A stretch of DNA of 48,272 nucleotides from Purshia tridentata (Eukaryota; Streptophyta; Magnoliopsida; Rosales; Rosaceae). Below are positions 1 through 10,400 of the stretch, one piece after another. A model generated the notes under the pieces. The model was not told the DNA's origin. It made no database searches and saw nothing but the letters and a program-made list of their open reading frames with translations. The stretch covers positions 1 through 48,272 of the forward strand of contig QANT01001341.1 in NCBI GenBank assembly GCA_003254885.1. Reading direction: 5' to 3'. A program made the position numbers and the translations under genes. Within the stretch, counting starts at the first letter, position 1; every line of letters starts with the position of its first letter.

Positions 1-1316
1 CTAGTAATTTCCGTCATTTCTGTTTAATTTCTGTCAAAATTTAAAATTTCCCGAAATTTCCATCGAAAATTTCCACAAAACCGAAATTTAACTCCTTGGT
101 CATATCCAAAATAAAATAAATATTATTTGCCTAAAGATACCAACATAAATATGTGTTTCTCAAAACGCATGGCGTTTGAATGACTTCATCTGCAGCCTGG
201 CATCATAACTTCATAAGCAACACATATTGGTGAAAATTGGGATTAAAGTATGTTACATCATCTAAAAAAGATGGACCACAACCTGAATATGTACATTAAA
301 ATGACACCTACTAGGCTGTACTATAATCAAGTAAAAAGATTGATAGAAATTAGCAGACTTAATTAGGACCACAAACCCTTTTTTTTTTTTTATCTCAAAC
401 TGTGGTTTGCCCCATAGTTTACTTGAGGTGATAAACTGATAATATATGGGGTCAAACTCAATTTTGTTTAACATGTCACATACAATTTCTATGAAAACCT
501 AACATTAAATGTTTTATAAATGGCATATTGGGACCATCAAGATTAAATGGTTCCATTATTATACATTGACATGAAACCCACAACTTAATCAAAGATAAGA
601 TTGAATTCTGGACCATGTGAGAGAGTTGAATAGCCAGCAAAGAAATTAACTATGGCTAGCTTTGCTTTTCTTGTTTGGGCCATACCAGTACACCAACACC
701 ACAAGAACTCTGCCAGAAATTAAGATATGAAACTTGTATTGTATATATGTATATGATTCTGAGGCATGGAAGTATATAAAAACAGTATGTGGGCAATTAC
801 TACCCAGCCACCAGCAATCAACTCAGACCAAAGTTTGAGACTTTCAGACTCATGCATTTTGAAAATATGGAGATGAGATGAGACAAAAGGCAAAGAAAAG
901 AGAAAGGCTTGATAGGTCGGCTACAATTATTGCAGATTTTAAAAGGGTTGGTCGGAGGGAGGCTGGAGTAAAGATTGAGCAACATAATAAAAGGGTAGCC
1001 CACAAAGGGGGTTTGATATAATTAGCACTTAAAACACACAGAGAATGACAAATGAGGACTGTTGGGTTGGGGGAGTAGAAATTTCAGGTTAGGCTGTTCA
1101 TTGTTCATGTTGTCTGTTGTTTAATTTTCCTGAGGAAGCAATAAAGCAAATTGGGTCTGCCATGTTTTATTGAGCTGTTTTAGTGCATGATTATCAGATT
1201 TATTAACATATAACTAAATTTAAGTTGTCTACAGTTCAACATTTGACATTGGGTTTAACCACTATCATTCATTATTGTGATCATGAGCATTACAGCTTTG
1301 TGATATCTGAAAAACG
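1..1316. other. Intergenic, no gene seen
   Basis: AT-rich DNA without a supportable gene. Roughly the first 105 bases contain several degenerate repeats around the string gaaatttcc and may be the edge of a repeat that continues outside the window. Short open frames here lack codon bias or recognisable domains. Confidence 0.5.
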
Positions 1317-1543
1317 GCAGCCTATTCCGACCATCCTTTATTACTAAGTTGACCACCCTTAAGATATTCAATAATAGTCTACCGAAATATTTGTATTATT
1401 TTAATAGGCTATTGTCGAATAGTACAAATGTACAAAAGGATTTAGTAGTTGGCCACCGAAATAACACAAATATTTTGGTAGACTATTATCAAATATCTTA
1501 AAAGTGATCGATTCAGCAATGGAGAGCAGTCGGAATAGCCTGA
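1317..1543. repeat. MITE-like inverted-repeat element
   Basis: The two ends are inverted copies: the left end reads about gcctattccga and the right end, on the other strand, ggctattccga. Internal arms at about 1359-1400 and 1461-1501 are also inverted copies of each other; on the right strand the arm repeats the left string ataatagtctacc with few differences. The whole is about 225 bp, can fold as a long hairpin and has no coding capacity, which fits a non-autonomous DNA transposon. No convincing target-site duplication was found, so the family is undetermined. Confidence 0.6.
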
Positions 1544-2538
1544 GTCATCTTAAAATTAAGTTGCTGCTACAGCAGAGAGGGATAAAAACACTGGGCTGTC
1601 CCTTGGACCACATTTTGAATTGGCCCATTAATTAGACAAGACCAGAGAAATAATCACTTGGAGCTGAAGCCCAATGAATAACTTCATGGGCTGCACCATC
1701 AATGGACCTGGGCGATTGGATAGTATGGACTTCTTAATTCTCAGGCCCAAAATAAAGTATTTTGGTGATTAGGATTTTTTTTGGGTCCCTGGTGATATGC
1801 ATTAGGGGGTTTTTTACACTAACACTACCCAAACTATAGAGGGTGTGCAAATATACCACCAAATTTTTTTGTTTTTTACAATCAATCACCAAAACTTTAT
1901 AATATGTGACAATGTGGCACTTACTATTAAGTTTTGTCAAAATTTCTGTTAACTCAAAGGGTATTTAGGTCAATATCTATAATTAACATTTAAAAAAATT
2001 TTTTTAATTGAATTTAATATGAGGAAAGTTTATTTAGATAGAACACTTTTTTTTCTTTTTAAAAGTTTTCAAAACTAATTTAGGGGAAAAATTATTTAGG
2101 CATCTTCTCATTCTTTCATCTTTTCAAAACTAATCTATGCATAGGGTTGCATTATATCTCATTCTTTCATCTTCTCCTTTGGAGATCTTGTATATAGCCC
2201 TACATGAATGTTCATATATTTTACCACTATGGAAAGCTTTTATTTTTGTTATGTTTGTTCATAGACTTCACAACAAATGTGTTGCCTTAAAGGGTTTTTA
2301 AACATGCAATATATTTTTTGGTCATAAAAGTAAAAATATTTTCTTATGTAGCTTAATTCACTATCACTAATGGGATAAAAATCATAAAATGATCGCACAA
2401 CTTTTCTTGTCATGCTCAACTTTTCTTCTTATACACATGTATGGCTTATAAATCTAATCTTCTCTTTTCGAATCACACTTGTCATCAAAATTAAAACTAT
2501 TTAATATATCATTATGTAAACAAAAAAATAAAATTGTG
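1544..2538. other. Intergenic, repeat-like AT-rich DNA
   Basis: No gene is seen. The segment around 1800-1980 has the style of dispersed noncoding repeats seen elsewhere in the window, with alternating short C-rich and T-rich strings, but no ends could be defined. A candidate micro-insertion lies at 1763-1796: a T run and gggtccc between two copies of tggtgat. Confidence 0.4.
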
Positions 2539-2668
2539 TTGAACAAATATTTTATTGAATTAAAAACAGTTGGATTGTAATTATTTACCAAAACAACGCT
2601 TGATTGAACAAATATTTTATTGAATTAAAAATAGTTGGATTGTAATTATTTACCAAAACAACGCTTGA
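2539..2668. repeat. 65-bp tandem duplication
   Basis: Two adjacent 65-bp copies (2539-2603 and 2604-2668) differ at about one base (aaacag versus aatag). They lie about 210 bp upstream of the DEG9 start codon, so they may fall in its promoter. The near identity indicates a recent duplication. Confidence 0.9.
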
Positions 2669-2880
2669 TGGTAAATAACACATAAATGAAAACATATCCA
2701 TTCAGGTTTATTAATTATACGTTAGTCTCCCTCCATTTTTATTAGTCTGCAGTCTGCACCCTTTTTTCCCGCAATTTCTTCCTCCGCCATTATCCATGTA
2801 AATCCTTCCATTATTAACAACACACTTTTCTCAGATATACAGAAACCCTCGAAAATTCAAAATTCAAAAGCCCCAACCCA

Positions 2881-5801
2881 ATGGGCAAACGAGGCCGTAA
2901 GCCCAAAAACCCCATTCCCGAAACCCTAGATTTCCCGACTACCACCACCTCCACCTCATCACCGCCACCACCAACAACCACCGCAATGGACGACGTCGTC
3001 TTCTCAGTCAGCAACGTCGAAATAATCGAGCAGCCCAAAGCCCCTCACAACCACAACGACGGTCGTCGCCGCGGCCGACCCAAGAAGCACCCCAAGCTCT
3101 CCGACAAGCCCGACACGGCGGTCATGTCCCCTTCATGGAGAGCCCCCCGGGCAGTCGACAATGGCGAGCATAAATTGCCCGTGGGGCCTGCCGTGGCCGT
3201 TTCTGATCCCGAAACGGCTTGGGAGGGCGCGGCGAGGGCGGTGCCGGCCATGGATGCGGTGGTGAAGGTGTTTTGCGTGCACACAGAGCCGAATTTCTCT
3301 CTGCCGTGGCAGAGGAAGAGGCAGTACAGCTCTAGCAGTAGTGGGTTTGTGATAGGTGGTAAGAGGGTGCTCACCAATGCGCATTCTGTGGAGCATTATA
3401 CGCAAGTCAAGCTCAAGAAGCGTGGCTCTGATACTAAGTACTTGGCCACCGTTCTCGCCATTGGCACTGAGTGCGACATTGGTATTCAAAGCTTGAAGCT
3501 TTTGTTTTTTGCTTTCTTCTGATTATCATTGTTAGTAATTTTGAATTTCACTGCTTCAATTTGGGATGGTATATTTTGTTGACAAGCCTCATATTTTCTC
3601 CTCAAGACTTGTTCAATTTGTGTATTTTAGTGTTAGTCTGTGAGGTAAAAACGTAGAAATTGATTATTTTTTAGAAGGTGAGGAGAATATTCACGAGTAC
3701 CGGACAGGTGTTCTAGAGTAGAACAGATGAATATAAACGATAGACAAAAGCTGAAAATGAACCACATAGAAAATGAAGGCGTAGGGGTGAAAGACGAAGG
3801 GTTTTGGCACTGCCCTTTCTGTAAAAAAAAGACGGATTCTAAGTTTTTTCCGGAGTTAGAAAACTTTGCAAGGGATGGATTTAGTCATATGTGATGGTGG
3901 GGGGAAGGTGTGATATAATCTCAACATGGCTGGAGATGGAAGGATTATTTGAGAGTGAATGTCGTACGTGTACAACGTGGTTCAGGGTAATCAACCTACT
4001 TGTGTAATACGTCTCGTTATTTTGGAAACTACATGAACCTATTTAGATTTGTATGATGGAATATGTGTTACATGGATTGTTGTTTATTTGATGTTGCAGC
4101 CATGCTTACTGTTGATGACATGCTCAAAACCCTTCCTCACAGTGGTCACCTTAAACCCCTAAACGGTCGTGAAGTTGATGCTGTGACTGTTGTGGGTTAC
4201 CCAATTGGGGGAGACACAATTTCAGTGACGAGTGGTGTTGTATCACGAATAGAGATTCTCTCCTATGTTCATGGGTCCACTGAACTTCTAGGTTTGCAGG
4301 TTGTGAGAATGTCACTCAAGCATTGTTGGTAGACATGGTGCTTACCTGTTGAACATTTGAGCTAATGTTCTCTTTCTTTCTTTTTGGCTTTTTCCAGATA
4401 GATGCTGCCATAAACTCTGGAAACTCAGGTGGGCCTGCTTTTAATGATAAGGGAAACTGTGTGGGTATTGCATTTCAGTCCCTTAAACATGAAGATGCGG
4501 AGAATATTGGTTATGTCATACCTACTCCTGTCATTATGCACTTCATCCAAGATTATGAGAAGAATGGAGCATATACGGGTAAGTTTGTTCATGTTGATGC
4601 TTTTAAGTTAACATTTATAAATTGTGATTGGCATATGTTGTTTTCTACATAACATATTTACGAATCTATGATGTTAACAGCGGCAAACTGGCAGGTACTT
4701 ATTATTATCAGTGTTTCCCATACTTTGCATCTTATGATTGTCCATTATGTGGCAGGGTTTCCAATTCTTGGGGTTGAGTGGCAGAAAATGGAAAATCCTG
4801 ATTTGCGTATGGCAATGGGCATGAAACCTGATCAGAAGGGTGTTCGTATTAGAAGAATTGATCCCACTGCGCCGGAATCTCAGGTTTTGAAGCCATCTGA
4901 TATTATTCTCAGCTTTGATGGAGTTAATATTGCCAATGATGGAACAGGCATGTGAATTTCTTATGTTCCTGCTACATACATAGATTGTATTATGAGTATG
5001 CTTATGAAATACATCTGTAGTTTTTTTATTGCTAGGGAAAAACTCCCATTCATTAAAGAACTTAATGTTATTGTTGCTGTTATTTATTTATTCTATGATT
5101 CCTCTGCCAAGTTGTTATGATAGTGTTGATGAATGGTGAATTTCCCACTGGCACGTTATGTGACATGGTCATCTTTCTCTCTTTTTTCCTCCTTTAAATT
5201 CTTGTTGTACTCTATGTGATTTGGCACTTTGCCATTTTCCATGATGATTTTCAGTTCCTTTTCGGCATGGAGAACGCATAGGTTTTAGTTACCTCGTCTC
5301 CCAGAAATTTAGTGGAGATAATGCAGCGATTAAAGTTCTGCGCAATTCTGAGATTCTCAACTATAACATTAAACTTGCAACCCACAAAAGGCTAATTCCC
5401 GCACACAACAAGGGCAGACCTCCTTCATACTATATTATTGCAGGGTTTGTCTTTACAGCTGTCTCTGTTCCATATCTTCGATCTGAGGTTAGTAGTTCAC
5501 CCTTAAATACCCCTGATTGATATTTTTTGGTGTATTTTCATGAATAGTGATCTTAAACCTTTTTCTATCACCTAATCTTCTTGATGGTTCTGGCTGATAT
5601 ATTTTACTAAAAACATCTGAAATTAAGATCAAGTTTCTGCATGCTATCACATTATTCAACTCTTTCTGCTTGTATTTACAGTATGGAAAGGATTATGAAT
5701 TTGAAGCTCCTGTCAAGCTTTTGGACAAAATGCTGCATTCATTGCCAGAGTCGCCAGACGAGCAGCTTGTCGTGGTTTCTCAGGTTTCTCTCTGTCTCTG
5801 T

Positions 5802-5844
<43 letters not shown>

Positions 5845-6206
5845 CTATTTCTATCATGGTAGGGGAGTTCTGTTGATGATGTGCTGACTTGTCCCCCCAC
5901 AATCTGGATATTTCTTTCAGGTGCTTGTAGCTGATATCAACATAGGATATGAAGACATAGTTAACACCCAGGTCAGGGTTGGGACTCTGCTGGGCTTTTA
6001 CTTTATTGTTTATTTTTGGATGTTAGTGGCTGAAATACTTCAAATAGCCTGCTGTCGAATGACTTACTCTGTATGTTTTTGTAGGTTCTTGCTTTTAATG
6101 GTAAGCCTGTGAAGAATCTGAAGGGGTTGTCCAGCATGGTAGAGAGCTGCGAGGATGAATTTTTGAAATTTGATATAGAATACCAACAGGTTCTCTCTCT
6201 CACACG

Positions 6207-6247
<41 letters not shown>

Positions 6248-6407
6248 ACGCACACATGTATGTGTGTTTACTGTTGGCATCATATACTAACTATCGGTGA
6301 TTATACAGACTGTGGTCCTCCGAACAGCGACTGCAAAAGCAGCTACTCTAGATATTCTTGCTACACATTGTATCCCGTCAGCAATGTCAGATGATCTGAA
6401 GACTTGA
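2881..6407 (+). CDS. DEG9: DEG9-type serine protease (DegP/HtrA family)
   Basis: ATP-independent serine endopeptidase of the plant DEG9 group, which in Arabidopsis is nuclear/nucleolar (family knowledge). Exons by phase: 2881-3481, 4100-4299, 4398-4578, 4756-4947, 5255-5487, 5682-5783, 5921-5971, 6085-6189, 6309-6407, giving 587 residues, close to the family length of about 590. The N-terminus is basic, with GKRGRKPK and RRRGRPKKH motifs that suit nuclear targeting or AT-hook-like DNA contact. The catalytic triad is visible: His168 in TNAHSV, Asp199 in ECDIA and Ser277 in GNSGGP. PDZ-like sequence follows ([30 protein letters not shown]), then a second, degenerate PDZ region to the C-terminal SAMSDDLKT. 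Oddities: intron 4 has a GC donor; introns 6 and 8 begin next to CA/CG microsatellites; and 19 residues after the catalytic Asp (MLKTLPH to REV) do not resemble the usual family segment although their length is preserved. Confidence 0.93.
4948..5254 (+). other. GC-AG intron in DEG9
   Basis: The reading frame requires exon 4 to end at 4947 (GGA ACA G) and exon 5 to start at 5255 (TT CCT TTT CGG), which gives the conserved string [15 protein letters not shown]. The donor is therefore CAG|GCATGT, a GC donor close to the consensus for that minor class. The nearby GT at 4952 would shift the frame and destroy the conserved sequence. Confidence 0.85.
5804..5843 (+). repeat. (CA)20 microsatellite in DEG9 intron 6
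   Basis: About 40 bases of uninterrupted CA dinucleotides preceded by a CT-rich run, starting only 20 bases after the exon 6 donor at 5784. Likely length-polymorphic. Confidence 0.97.
6201..6256 (+). repeat. Compound (CG)/(CA) microsatellite in DEG9 intron 8
   Basis: A CT run, then alternating CG, then CA with scattered CG, directly downstream of the exon 8 donor at 6190. Alternating purine-pyrimidine of this type can adopt Z-DNA (general knowledge). Confidence 0.95.
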
Positions 6408-7219
6408 GGTTGGACCATAGGAGGCGCATTACATATTTTATATTAGTGTAGCCCCCCTACTGCTCCTGCAACATCTCAAATAGAAATTGTAGGGCTCTGG
6501 AGGATGGATATGCTAGCTATGTTTTCATAGTTTTGTTAGATATTGTTTCCTGGCAGAGCGTCTGGAGTTGTTGACTGTCTCAGCGGAATTCAGTAGGTGC
6601 AGGTGCCTCATTGGGGATTGTTGCTTCTTTTTTCCTTTAAAGGGTGGATGTAAGCATGAAGACATAAAATTGAGCAGTGATCCTCAAATTTTGTTTATTT
6701 ATACAAGTTTGCTATAAATTAAGAGGCATACATATTTTTATTTGATAGTGTCTTCAATGTGAATGGAATGCTCTTTTGGAGTTAAAAAAAATAAAAAAAT
6801 TCAATTGGTCTTTTTAGAAAAGGAGCTTCTCAACCCTTTACTTTTGAGTATCTTACTTGGTTATAGCACCTTATTCTTTTTCACTTCTAGGAAGAATTGG
6901 GAAGGGGTGGCCAGTATAACTAGTCAGAATCCAAAGAGATAAGCAATGAATCGTGAACTTTGGACTGACTTTATGAAAAATAATTTGAGAAAAAAATAAA
7001 AGAAGCATGGAATATACATCATCAGTTGGGTGGCCTGTCTTTATGTATTGATTATGCCATGGTCCATAATGGGTTCTCCCAACATAGAAACAAGCTACAG
7101 TGGCATAAATATGCTGCTCCAGATTCACTAAAAACGTGTCATGTGGTGATTATTTAGCAGGAAAATACAAAGCGTGGTGATGTCATTCATGTGGAATGCA
7201 TTTAGCAAGCGACATTGTT
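6408..7219. other. DEG9 3' region and intergenic
   Basis: Probably the DEG9 3' UTR (roughly to 6750, where the DNA becomes AT-rich) followed by the tail of the convergent WAT1-related gene. No further coding sequence is seen. Confidence 0.5.
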
Positions 7220-9975
7220 TCATACATGTGTTTGGCTTTCCAACAGAGGCGTCTTCTGTGACTGTGATGATGACTGCAGCCTATTATCATCCTTATGGGA
7301 TTCACCGTTTTCCTCCTTTTTTGGGTCCAAACCCTTTTGCTCTTTTGATTGCGCCCATATTACTCCATAAAAACCCACAACAATCACCACTGATCCAATT
7401 ACACTGCCAGCCAAAAAAAAAAAAGAGAAGCACTGCATTAATCTCACTTTTTTCTGGGTGCTATCATATATTATGAAATGAAAATAATAGTTGTATGCTT
7501 TATATACTCCTTAGCAAAGCTAGTTTGGTTCCTTAGTAGCTTTTGAATTGAGACTTCTCCACTTGATTTCTGAAATCTTGTAATACAAGTTTTGGTGACT
7601 GCTTTTTCACTTTACTAATTCAATTATAGGATGGATATTTAAATTTAAATTAAGATGGGTTATTATTCCATGAGACCATAAAAATTAACTAATGACCAAT
7701 CCCTCCGCTAAAAAAAACCCACGTGTCTTCAAGACTGGGAATTTCAAGAAAATGATGCAGGAAGAATACCAACATGGCAACTTTCTTGCGTGGAAGTTTA
7801 TTATTAAATGGTAAAAAAAAAGTTCCTTCTCTACTAGTTTCACCATGCTTGATAATATGTGATCTTTATGGCAGAGTCTTCTCTAAACTCCTTTTGTGAT
7901 ATTCTTTTAAATTCTAAACAACCATTCAGATCTGACTGGCAGATGGAACTCATTCTCCCTACTTACCACCCTGCCCAAGTAAAGAATGTCAAACTTGAAC
8001 TACCATCTTTCTAGCTTTTAGAGTCACTGATTGTCATTAGTCCATCATAGCAATTATTCCCATTAAAGAATTCAATTTGTATTTGCATACATGTCAATTT
8101 TTTCATACCAATAACACAAGTTATGCATTTGTTTTCCATTATTATATCTTGTTTAGTACATACCTAATCAATGCTTTTCATGATATCTAATAGATTACTC
8201 TATGTGTTAGATTAGAAATTTACGAAAGAATTGAAGTCTCAACCTTCTAGCAGGACATTGGGGGAGTCCTTAAAGCCACATATTTGCTTGATTAATGAGA
8301 TTTTAAAATTTAATTTCACTAATTAACTTGGACACTAGGACACTAAGCATAATGATCTGATAATGCCAGTAAAGAGAGAGGTAGTCACCTTCCAACATGG
8401 AGTGTGTCACCTAGGAAGATAGCACCCATTAAGGCAGCAATAGCAATCCCCAAAGGTTTGAACATGGCCACAAATACAGGTCCTTTCTTTTGTATGCACC
8501 ATGTTAGCACAGAGAATGTTATTACACTTCCAAAAACAGCCTATACAGTAAGGAACAAGTGATGTAGATTAGAAGCTCTTTCAAAACAAATAAATACGAA
8601 CAATTACAAGAGGTTCAAAACTTTATCCTATGTGCTTACTGAATAGAAGATGGAGACGAGCTCAATGTCAGGTCTCAGTGTCCAGGCATTTGGATCTCTT
8701 TCTACAATTAAAGAAAGAATTGCACATTGAATGGTCCCAAAGAAGCAATAGAAGGAGACTATGGTCATCTCTGATGGGTATCCTTTAAGAATTGCTGCCT
8801 TCAGATATAATGCGAACTAAGATCAGCTCCATTCCCACAAAAGTTTTGAATGAAAAAAGAAGAGTTGCACATCATTTCAGTGGCTTGCTGTATTGAATAT
8901 TACCTGAGCGGTATTCCATATTGCAAGAGATAAGCAAGCTGTTACAAGAAAAAGGCCTCCAATGATCCAATTATTCATTGATGTCAACAGAGTAGAGGAA
9001 GATGGATTTGATGAATATGAGTCTGTTATAGATTGAACTGGCGATCCAATCGGAGGACCCTTGTAGAGAGTGACGATCAATGCTCCTGAGATGGATACCA
9101 GTGTGCCCATGATTTTGATCTGGCTTCTTGAGTTTCTCAAATCTAACTTTTCCATTCTAGAAGCAGACATAAAATCTTAAGTTCCTACTACCAAATTCTT
9201 TCCTTAAACTCCCTCAAATCCTTCAAATCCTCATTAAACTCCAAAATGTAATTTCTTACTAGGCCCAAAAATCCATCATCCATCTCATTTTTTGATATTA
9301 ACAGAATTTACAATTTTTATGAAGCTTTATTTATTGTGCCTCAAACCCTTTAAATGATTGAAGGCAAGGTAATTTTTTATCTCTTTCCTTCTTTACATGG
9401 TGTAATGAAAAGAGAACAAGTACCTGAAGATCACAGCAAGAAAGAAGGTGAAAGCTGGGACCAAGTTGCTCAAGGCAGATGCAAGAGTGGGAGAGCTGTA
9501 GTTCACTCCAGTGAATACACAATTCTGCATGACAGTGATTCTGCAAAACTGAGCAGAGTCAACAAAACCCAGCAAAACCCACATGTGTAATGGTCCAAGA
9601 TGAAGTCTTTCGATGGAATTGCATACCCAACAAGGCTAAGAAGGAAGAATTTGCAGAGGATAGTGAAGGTGAGTGGTGGCCTCTTGTTTCTGCAAATAAG
9701 AAGAAAACAGAAAACACACACACACACACACACACACTTAAGAAGATGGGATTTTTAAGAAATAACAGGAAGATGAAGTGTGAAAAACCTGTGGATGATG
9801 AACGAAGAAGGAAGGAGGATGAGAGTGGCAAGAGCGTTTGAGTAGACAACAAAGATGAAGTGACTCATTCCTCTGGACATGGCTGCTTTGCTCAGTGTGT
9901 TCAACCCCACATCCAAACACTCCACCATCACCATTGCTGCAAATGGCACCAATTCCACCAAATAAGTCTTCATCC

Positions 9976-9979
<4 letters not shown>
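7220..9979 (-). CDS. WAT1-related (nodulin MtN21/EamA) transporter
   Basis: Polytopic membrane protein of the WAT1/UMAMIT family. Members move auxin, amino acids or related small molecules across the tonoplast or plasma membrane; the substrate of this copy is not predictable. Exons in transcript order: 9979-9789, 9689-9627, 9540-9424, 9156-8904, 8816-8640, 8540-8389, 7403-7220, all phases closing, 378 residues (typical length 370-390). Family landmarks in order: [18 protein letters not shown] at the N-terminus, then the first EamA domain with [18 protein letters not shown] and [20 protein letters not shown]. The second EamA domain carries [39 protein letters not shown], and [19 protein letters not shown] followed by [21 protein letters not shown]. 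About ten membrane helices are expected, with a polar tail ending PLLESQTHV. The ATG directly follows a (GA)n leader. The divergent neighbour is the HIG1 gene. Confidence 0.93.
9716..9738. repeat. Short (CA)n microsatellite in WAT1-like intron 1
   Basis: About 11 CA units between exons 1 and 2 of the minus-strand transporter gene, 26 bases upstream of the exon 2 acceptor on the minus strand. Confidence 0.9.
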
Positions 9980-10011
<32 letters not shown>

Positions 10012-10400
10012 ACAAATGGCAGGGGGGTAACCAGTAAGAGAAAGGGTGAGTGAAATCATTGCTTCTTTAAAGACCAAGTAGAATAATAAAACAAATTTGG
10101 TCAAAAAAAGAATAATAAAACAAAAACAATAATAGTAACTTTTTAACAACGTTTTCTTCGTTTTGTAAGAGAAGTGGGCCCTTGTTGGGCTTATATTTCC
10201 AATTATAGAAGGCAGGTCCAAGCCCACAACAACCAGCAAAACCAAGCCCACAAGTACTGCCAGCCCGACCGCGCGTCGGTGAACTATTCCATTTTCTTCG
10301 ACTTTCACCGTCTCTAATTGCATCTTCTTCCGCTCCCATTTTCAAATTCATTCTGGTTCGGAAGTCCGAACCATTTTCTATACGACTGACATCTATTTAT
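9980..10400. promoter_or_regulatory. Shared divergent promoter with (GA)n leader
   Basis: Only 421 bases separate the start codons of the minus-strand transporter (9979) and the plus-strand HIG1 gene (10401). On the transporter strand about 14 GA units (9980-10007) abut the start codon, so they must lie in its 5' UTR. GA repeats bind BPC/GAGA factors in plants (general knowledge). A micro-insertion with 15-bp direct repeats lies at 10081-10124. Confidence 0.65.
10081..10124 (+). repeat. Micro-insertion with 15-bp direct repeats
   Basis: GAATAATAAAACAAA occurs at 10081-10095 and again at 10110-10124. Between them lie 14 bases, tttggtc followed by seven A. This has the layout of a tiny A-tailed retroposon with target-site duplication. 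Confidence 0.6.

Noticed and set aside
1763..1796. Possible micro-insertion with 7-bp repeats (tggtgat)
   Set aside because: Repeats are short and the insert does not end in the A run, so chance is a reasonable explanation; kept out of the main set.
3045..3489. Two minus-strand open frames of 110 and 118 codons
   Set aside because: They are antisense shadows of the GC-rich first exon of DEG9; the plus strand encodes conserved protease sequence.
5788..5876. Open frames through the CA repeat in DEG9
   Set aside because: They read from exon 6 into intron 6; the conserved protein continues from exon 7 after a clean donor-acceptor pair.
9354..9841. Plus-strand open frames of about 80 codons
   Set aside because: They lie opposite exons and introns of the transporter gene and read through a microsatellite; no domain.
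9970..10351. Minus-strand frames of 117 and 94 codons upstream of the transporter
   Set aside because: One runs through the GA repeat out of the family frame and neither has a recognisable domain; the spliced model starting at 9979 accounts for the conserved protein.
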